Shown here piece by piece: positions 56,626-64,000 of a stretch of DNA of 64,000 nt (the stretch's first letter is position 1; each line of letters starts with the position of its first letter). A model generated the notes under the pieces. That model made no database searches, had not been told where the DNA came from, and saw only the letters and a program-made list of their open reading frames with translations. Source of the DNA: Lophium mytilinum (Eukaryota; Ascomycota; Dothideomycetes; Mytilinidiales; Mytilinidiaceae); contig MU004199.1 in NCBI GenBank assembly GCA_010093605.1, positions 1,185,609 to 1,249,608 of the forward strand, in the 5' to 3' direction. The position numbers were made by a program, and so were the translations under genes.

Positions 56626-59600
56626 AGCCGTTACCTGTCACAAAGTCGATACGGCGGACGCTATTGCGAGCGGGCTCTGGGGCGGAGAGAGAGAGAGGTC
56701 GCAAACTGGCGCCAGCATCCACCACAAAAAGCGCCACGGCTGCGAGTTGTCTGCTCTGGATGCAACCCTCTGCTTGTGGGGAGCAGGACTAGCAGGACTA
56801 GCAGGCCGGGCAGGCTCTTGGTCGTCTCGCGCTGCGCCATGATCCGGGCTCTTATCATCCCCAGCACTCTATCCCGAGCAGTCGGGAGCTGCGCGGCACG
56901 CCGAAAACAGCACGGCCTCGTTGCGCGTAGTGGAGGGGCGGCGGGGAGCGGGAGAGGCTGGGGGGGCGGCTGGCCGATGATTGGGGTGCTGGACGGCGAG
57001 CGACAGGTGATGCGGTCGTGGGGCTCATATTCGCGATGCCTTCCTTTCAGTGCTCCCTTGCATGGCCGGTTCTTGGGAGTCTGGGACGGGAGAAGACGCT
57101 CAGAGCAGAGGCAGACGCGTCCCGGGCTAGCAGCAGACAGGCAGACCGGAGCCGGGATCTGGCCAGCAATCGGTGAATTGCGCCGCTGGTGCAGCAGAAG
57201 ACGACAAGGAGCAGCGTGACGTGCAGGAGCAGAGACGCTATTCTGTGAAGGGCCTAGCGCGGGCGCCACTGCGGAAGGCCCGCCCGCCCCGTTAGATCGA
57301 TCCACTTCGCATCGCCGCCCGCGACTCCACGGCTCGCACACACCTAGCCCTCCCAAACTAACTCCCAGACTGACTATCCCCAATACACTCAGCCTGAACT
57401 GGATCGTGAGAACGCGGCCGCCACCGCTGGAGATGGCAAGAATGGCATCGACAGCTTGGCGGGCCGCCTGGCATTCCTGACTCCACCTGCACACCGCCGC
57501 GAGACACGCGACAGGCCCGATAGACAGCGAGCGAGCATCCCACCGGCCACGTCCCAGCACTCGGGGCTGACCGGAACCAGCTGCTCTGCCCTCCATTCCT
57601 TACCTGAGCCATGGCCATTGAGCATGGCATCTGAGGCCATCTGACCCAATCGCCGCGTCGATCACCACAGATCCGATCAGGGCCTCAAACACCAGCAGTT
57701 GCCCGAAGGCTGGCCGCAGCTTCACGCTCCGAGTCGCTGCTGAGTGCTGCCGCCGCTTCGGTCATCTGACGCAGCTCAGGGGCATTCCTGTGCGTGGCCT
57801 GAGGCTGTCGCCGACTGATTCGCCCCAGACGTCCCAGCAGCACTTCATCGCATCTTTGGGGGCGCTCACGAGCCAGTGCAACAGCCGTTTCGAGGACAGG
57901 CTGCTGGTGGCGGCCGGAGAAATCTGGAGACGGTGGTCGCTGGGCTAAGCCTGAAAGTCATATCTTTGCCCTTAAGATGCAGGGAGGGGGCCGTTGCGCA
58001 ACCCGACGACGCAGCCTCCCGTCGCTCGCTAAACCTCCTCGCCCAGGGGCCAAGCAGCGTCCAGCACTCCTCTCCGCTGCCGCTCCAGGAAGCCTCGAAT
58101 CTTCGTCGGAAGCGCAGCCCATCGAAATCGGCCTCAGGATTCCTCCGCGAGCTAGCCGCAATGCTGCTGTCTCAGTCCATCACCATCCACCGCCAACCTC
58201 CAATCTCTCGCCCTCTATCACCACCCGATCCGTGCATGCGTCGCACCGAGCCAGCTGCTTGGCTGCAAGAGCCAATTGGTCACGCTGATGGCGCTGACGT
58301 CTGGAGCGCGGCCTCCAGTGCCTCCAGTGCCTCCAACGCCCTCCAACGCCCTCCAACGCCCTCACTAGCGGTCCGGCCCGCACAGGATAGGCCACCAGCC
58401 TCGACTGAACCCTCATTCCTCGATCTCTGCAAGTGGCGAGCAGCCATTGCTCCAGCCTGTCCCGACAATCAGGTCTTTGTCTCGGGCTGTCCGACGTTAT
58501 CGTGGAGACCCACTCCGCTTCACCTCCGTCACTTCTCAACTACGGGTCAGAATATCGTGGGGCTATCTAGTTCCAAGTGTCGGTTTCTGTCTTTGCTCGC
58601 ATTCTTCTGAATCTTGGTCGAAGCAGACCCTGGAGAATCTCTTCTGATGTCCCGTCTCCACCTGACCCCATCGTCCGATCATGTCAAGTCCTCCGACATC
58701 AACGACGTCAACGTCGATCGTCTCTCATTCGACATGGCAACGCTACGTCTCTGAAAGCACAGTGGCGCCTGTCAGCTGGCAGCGCTCAATTCTGGCGTGA
58801 CTCCTGCAGATTGTGGAGCCCGGTCGTCAGGGGCAGTGCGATTTAGCGTCCAAACAGACTAATGGGCGACACTTATGAACTATACGACTGCCAGCTATTG
58901 CAGATAGTGCTCAGGTTCCTGGCTAGTTGCAGTCCTAAGCCTCAACCCGAGCACTTGTCGCCCTAGGACTCGCACAGCGGATCTCGTGCAACTGGGCACC
59001 CCACAATAGAGTTTGTGCGTGCCCGGTTGGATGGCGAAGCTGTCGGCGCCTTGTCAACCTCCTCAGCCACCTGGCGGCCGGGAGGATATGCTTCCGGGCT
59101 CTGCAATATCGTCGTCTCGTGAGCCCGTGCAGGGGCAGTGACGCGGCCGCTGTTCTGTCGACGAAGGCATGCTGCTTACCTAGCGGCGTCAGAGGATGGT
59201 GAGAGAGCCAGTCAAGCGTGGGGACATGGATGCGTCAAGTCTTTGTCGCCCGCTGCCGCTCGCCGGCCGACGCTTCACAACGCTTCCCCAGCCAAAATCC
59301 GGTAGCGAGGAAGTAGAGTCGCACCGTCCGGCCGATGGCAGGCTTCCCATTCCAGAAAGTGCTTTGACACGAGGTGCCTTAGGGTTACACTCCGCTTTTC
59401 TCGGCCAGTGCGTGGTTCTGCGCGGTCTCAACAACTCCAGCCGTTGAAACGTTTGCTAGTGCCATCTCTCACCCTCCGCTTGAACTTGCTGACTTGTGTT
59501 CCTTAGTCAGCGGCCCCTTGTTCTACTCCATGTTTTACTCCATGTTTTCCTCCAGTGTCCAGCGCGCGGCTTGGGAACGAGGGGCCAGCGGTTCCGTGGT

Positions 59601-62585
59601 CGGCGGCAACGGCCCAACGTCGCCGCACAAACCTCGAGGCTCAGGGCAGCGCGTGCTCCTGTTTCCTGCAAACATGGCGGGCTGGTCGCGGCCGGCAGCC
59701 ATCCGAGAGCGAATGCGACGCTCTCGGTGCGGTAGAACGTGCAGCAGCCAGGCCCCTCGGATCAGGCCACGAACCGCTGGCCCGTGCCCGCGCCGCTGCT
59801 GCAAACCGTCGACGACTTGATGGCTCATTTGGCTGTCTGCTGCGATGCCATTCCACGACCGGGTTGGGGGCCAGAGAACGAGGTGTCTGTGGACTCTGTG
59901 GACAGCCGCCTTGTGACCACCCGCCATGTGATTGCCGCCAGTTTCGGCCCATCTTCTCTCCGACTCGACCATCCTCCTGCTCCTTCGGGCGCCCGCTCAT
60001 CCCTCCGCCATCGCCATGTCTATCCCCGAAGTCCATCCCCTCGAACCCAATCTCCAGCGTGGATGTGACGCCTCCCGCATGGCCTGCACCGCGTCAGGAG
60101 AAAACGCCACAGTGCCGCAGCAGCTGCATCCTCTATTGATCTGACACCCCTTATCGTCAGCCGCTCACCCTCCGCACGTCAAGTCTTGCCGCGAGCCAGG
60201 TAGTATCTCTCTTCCACCCTAGTCCCTTCACCTCTAGTCTGCCCCTTTAGGTCCAGCTTCCGCTTCCATTGTGAATGACTTGCAGTCTGGTGAGCGGGGT
60301 CTCCCTGCCTGCCGACAATGTGATATCTTGCCTAGGGCTGGAGTCGGCATCGATGCCGCCCCTGGATACGGCATTTATTTGTGTGAGGTCGCTGGCATCC
60401 AGGGTGCCGAAAGAGGAAGATCGGCCAAAGAGCATCGCTTGATGTCATGCCGCTACTTGGTTGGGCTCCTGTCGATGCTGAATCTTGCCATTGCGAGGGC
60501 CCCTGAGTTTTTCATCTCCATCTCGAATCTTCAGCTCCTCCGGTTGTTGGGGGCTGATTGTAGTCTGGAGACGGAGCGCTGGAGTATGGTCCCGTTGCCA
60601 GGCAGGCTCACGTGCTTTTTCGCATAGGCTAAGGTAGGGTTTTTAGTCTCGAAGAGCATCGTATCGTGCTCCTGTAGTCTTCAAGTCCATAATTAGAGGT
60701 CCAAGAACAATATACATCTATCACATGTTTTACATATTCATGTTTCGCGTTCGAATAGCTCCTAGACTCTCATGACTAGATTTGAGCAAAAGCGACCTCA
60801 CCACACTAACCATAGTTACCTCGAAGGCTAACGATGCGTTTATCGAAGGGCAAAGACCACGAGGATCTTGACATGTATGCACACACAAGCAGATCTACGA
60901 CACACTTTGGCATCCTACAACTCTTGCTTCGCCTGCGAATAGAGTCATCGTGGAGCAGCTTGTCATCATTATGGTGGTCAGCGCAAGCGGTTCTCTTCAG
61001 ATTTCAGACCCATCCGTGATTCCCGAACTCCTACCTAGTTGTGACTTTGCAGTTGCCTCAGCTGCTCCGCAATATAAAAGCCGTTAGGCCTTCGACTGAA
61101 AGCAAGAACAGATGTATACAAGCTACTCTGCGCATGCAAAATAGCTAGATCATCTGCTTCCCCGGCTACATGTGCCCACTAGGTGTCTCGACCTTCTTGA
61201 AACAACCAACAGCACTCATGAACCAAGATTCCACGTCTAGGGCCCCTCTAAGCCTCTCCAAAATCCACCAAAAGCCTAAGTCATGCTAAAATCCACCGTC
61301 TCTAGATACTACCGCTGGTATGCCCCTTCTGCAGCTTCTCCGCAACCTCCCTCCTACTTGAACGCAGCCCCAGCTTACAGCGTCTAGTCAAACTTCCCTT
61401 TCACAGAAATTCTCCACACTCCGAGTACCAGCCTTTAGTATCTATGCGAAACAGGACCAGACTTCAGCCCTCATCCGATCCCTCGTACGGGCTTCTCGAT
61501 CCTTCTACAGGCTCGACGCACTCCGTCGTGGCTTTGGATGGACCTCTGGGATAGTGGATATGTGGGATGAACACCACGCTATTGGCCGATGGGCCTCTGG
61601 ATGAAGGAGCTCGAGTAAAGGGTCGGAGTACTAAAGTACGACGGCTCAGAACACTGGTTCGGCGATGGACATTCTGTGGTGCTCGGCGGGATTCGAGATC
61701 GTTGTGAGTGCGCGGATGGGGTATAACGGTGGATAAGGGGTGATTTTGGTCCGGCATCGAAAGTTGGAAGGGGCGAGCTTGCGAAGGTTCATTTTAAGAG
61801 GGGTTACTGAAGACAAGAGCAGCCACTACGGTGGGACGTGATCAAATGGACTTTTTGTTCGTTTCGACGACGTGGTAGATTTGGCATATTGACGAGGTGA
61901 TACGGTAAAACAAATGGAGGTTGAGTATGTTTAGACACTTGCTTCGTATGTACTAGTTCTATGTTATTCATTCTCGTGAGCAAGTCCGTGAAACATTGAA
62001 GCAATCTTCATCTCCGCATTCCTCACCTCCCCTATCTTGTAGCCGTCGAAGCTCGTGGGGTGAAGAGTCTCAAGGCCTCGCCTCAGTCTCTTCTTCTCGT
62101 TCTTGGAAAATGCTAGAAGGACGTCTAAAAGTGTATATACCTATGTGCCATTCTATGCACCTATCCCCCAATACTTGAACTTTTGCACTCAACCCATTTG
62201 GTGTGTGTACCATCGTCTCAACAAGCTATCTCAAACGAGTCATCATCCATAAGCAACGACTGACTGTCCCTGGTAGGGACCGTTTGGCCTGCGAGAGCCC
62301 TCTCGCGCCTGCTGGAGGACCCAAGGTGGCCTAACCGATGAACAACACCTCCCGAGGCAAGGAGTTGTGTATAGGGGGAAACTGAAGTCGATATGCAAAC
62401 TCCGTTGGACAGGAAGTGGTACTCCAGCATTGCTTGAGGTTGATGCTCGAGGGGTTTGGAGTACTCCCGAAGTTGCTGCTTTGCGATCTTAATGATGCGT
62501 TAGAGGATCTTACCCGGTGCGGAGCATGTGTTCATAACGCGAGCGAGAGTATAGGTATTTACCGCTATCGTTAGGAAAATCCTAA

Positions 62586-62606
62586 TATATATATATATAT
62601 ATATAT
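62586..62606. repeat. (AT)n microsatellite
   Basis: An uninterrupted run of about ten TA/AT dinucleotides. No other feature beside it. Confidence 0.9.
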
Positions 62607-64000
62607 GAAGTACGAACTATTGAAGGCGGACTAAAAGCTTACCCTGCTATCCCCTAATCGTACCTGGGGCTTCAAAGAGATGTTGGAGCACTTCCCAATT
62701 GATGCGTGAGCATTTGGTGAGCATCCGCATAAATCTGTCCAAGCACTTTATCCAATTCATCAATCTCCAGGAACCGAGCTTTTTCTATTCTCAATCATAG
62801 ACGCCTACAGTTACCCTCTGCAAGACCCTCGCGTTTTCTATGTGCGTCCTCTTCCGAGGTCTGTAAAGGAACAGCCTCCGTGGGTGTACGCCGAGCGGTG
62901 GTGGCCATTTATTCTACACCAGCGGGCTGAAGTATTGGGCAAACGACTCTTCGTACGGCGGCGTTGGGGATAGAGGTTGGGGTGGGTTGCAGCTGAGAAG
63001 GTAGTAGGGTCTACGAAGAGGGAGACCGCGCTGTGAGTATATTAGCAGTTAGTGACATCACCTCGAATACCGCTCATACAACGTGGAAGACCGGTGGAGG
63101 GATGCCTTCAGCACGCTAATCCCACGGCGCGACTTGAGCCGTGTGCAGCGTATGTGCGTGCAAGTAAGGATCACTTCAGCATTCAAGAAGGCCGAGTGGG
63201 AAAGCAAGCGGCCGCCGAGACGTCATCTTTGCTGGTCTTTGGCGTGGTGGAGATGGAGGCGAGGTTGGAAGAATGAGGGTTCTTTCTGGTCGCCATGCTG
63301 GCCTCAGTGGCCCGCAAGCTCCGAGTAGGATCGTCTCACTCTCTGTGTTTTGGAATTCCACGCACCCTTGTAATCCCTTTCGTGTGCCATTGTTTCGAGG
63401 GTTCATTCTGCATAGATGCTCCGCTGGTCTCCTAACGGATGGAAAGTGGCGGCGCGGGATTGTCCTCCGCCTCCGTATCTACTCCAACACATTTCAACAG
63501 CCTAAAACGGCTTCTCTTATAGTGTCCCGGCAGCCTGGGTCGCGTATCGATGGCTTTGTTGGACCGAAAGTGAGAAGAGAGGTCGTGAGGCGTTCGCGGC
63601 CAAAGCTTAGTCAGTAGTGATGCAACTGGGGATGATGCTACGGCTGACTCGGAGTAGTCGTTGAAGGATAGATTCGACGGGCAAAGGATCTGACGGGAAC
63701 GTGTGGCAGCCTTCGCCTCCTTAGGGCCGACAAGCGCAAAGATGCTTGTTCGTGATTTGCGTGAGGTGTTGCGAGTTTGTCGCTGGCAGACTTGAGATGT
63801 ACTATGGATAAAACTGTTTTGCCAGTGGCTACATGTTGTAGGCGATCAACTGGGATGAGGAGATGGGTCCCATGGCAACGCAGAGGGACGAGGTTGATAA
63901 AAGACGCTATCGAGCTAGAACTAAAACAATAAAACGGCGAGAGCACTGCTAGGCGGACGCGTTTGCTCGAACTACAAAAATAAACCTACAGAAAGATTAA

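Larger units (their letters stand above)
54425..64000. other. Gene-poor region, 9.6 kb
   Basis: No gene I can support. From 54.4 to about 60.6 kb it is GC-rich, so long stop-free frames appear on both strands (for example 56524-57219, 57596-56661, 57876-58610). They lack domains, overlap each other and do not join through splices. The first part must include the vib-1/xprG promoter and leader. From 60.6 kb it becomes AT-richer. A minus-strand ATG frame of 97 codons (61757-61464) and one at 63946-63638 show no family features. Small repeats: CCTCCARYG-type units at 58314-58365 and an (AT)n run at 62586-62606. Confidence 0.4.

Noticed and set aside
56524-58610. Frames of 231, 311 and 244 codons in the GC-rich region
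   Set aside because: They lie on both strands over the same DNA, have no homology signs and contain repeat-like composition. Stop codons are simply rare there.
1-64000. CRISPR arrays, prokaryotic-style operons, viral or toxin genes
   Set aside because: None seen. The spliced genes and fungal families show a eukaryotic nuclear region, and the tandem arrays have no repeat-spacer structure.

Overview
This window comes from a filamentous ascomycete (Pezizomycotina). Nearly every gene has short GT-AG introns of about 50-120 nt with CTRAY-type branch sites. The gene set is also typical: creA, a vib-1/xprG-type Ndt80 regulator, a single-chain isopropylmalate isomerase, a Zn(II)2Cys6 factor, a fungal caleosin and serine-rich cell-wall proteins. 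A Dothideomycete is my best guess, but the sequence does not prove it. Start codons were checked against the DNA; several long open frames begin at TTG or GTG, so I moved those starts to the first supported ATG.

Layout. 1-3.6 kb: creA (carbon catabolite repressor) behind a long CT-rich leader. 3.6-6.8 kb: no gene seen. 6.8-7.7 kb: a caleosin on the minus strand. 7.7-10.4 kb: no clear gene, with a degenerate tandem array of about 107 bp. 10.4-14.0 kb: a divergent pair, a Rad51-paralog ATPase (minus, five exons) and a MOSC-domain protein (plus). 14.0-18.4 kb: a repeat island. It holds one two-exon gene for a low-complexity protein with a C2H2-like finger, flanked by inverted copies of a roughly 160-bp repeat. 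A roughly 107-bp tandem array and a roughly 62-bp tRNA-like tandem array follow. 19.0-22.4 kb: a tight divergent housekeeping pair, SEH1 (nucleoporin/SEA complex) and ALG7 (first step of N-glycan precursor synthesis). 23.1-25.6 kb: LEU1. 26.1-27.5 kb: CDC73 (Paf1 complex). 29.5-31.5 kb: a secreted DUF4215 protein that looks GPI-anchored. 31.9 kb: an intron-containing tRNA-Phe. 32.9-38.3 kb: an unknown membrane protein, an F-box protein and an Ecm11-domain protein.

38.9-48.2 kb is an accessory block. It has a decayed cytochrome P450, a 2-oxoglutarate/Fe(II) dioxygenase, a divergent Zn(II)2Cys6 regulator and a single-pass membrane protein. Two copies of one fold-back MITE lie here, one inside an intron of the regulator and one just upstream of the membrane protein gene. 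The set looks like the remnant of a small metabolic cluster. 49.0-50.1 kb: the SRP receptor beta subunit. 51.6-54.4 kb: a vib-1/xprG homologue whose first coding exon is 10 nt. 54.4-64 kb: almost ten kilobases with no gene I can support, GC-rich and G-run-rich in its first half.

The housekeeping genes work independently. Functional links are plausible only for the two global nutrient-response regulators (creA, vib-1/xprG) and for the P450/dioxygenase/regulator group. All exon joins were made by hand from reading frame, splice signals and family knowledge, without database searches.
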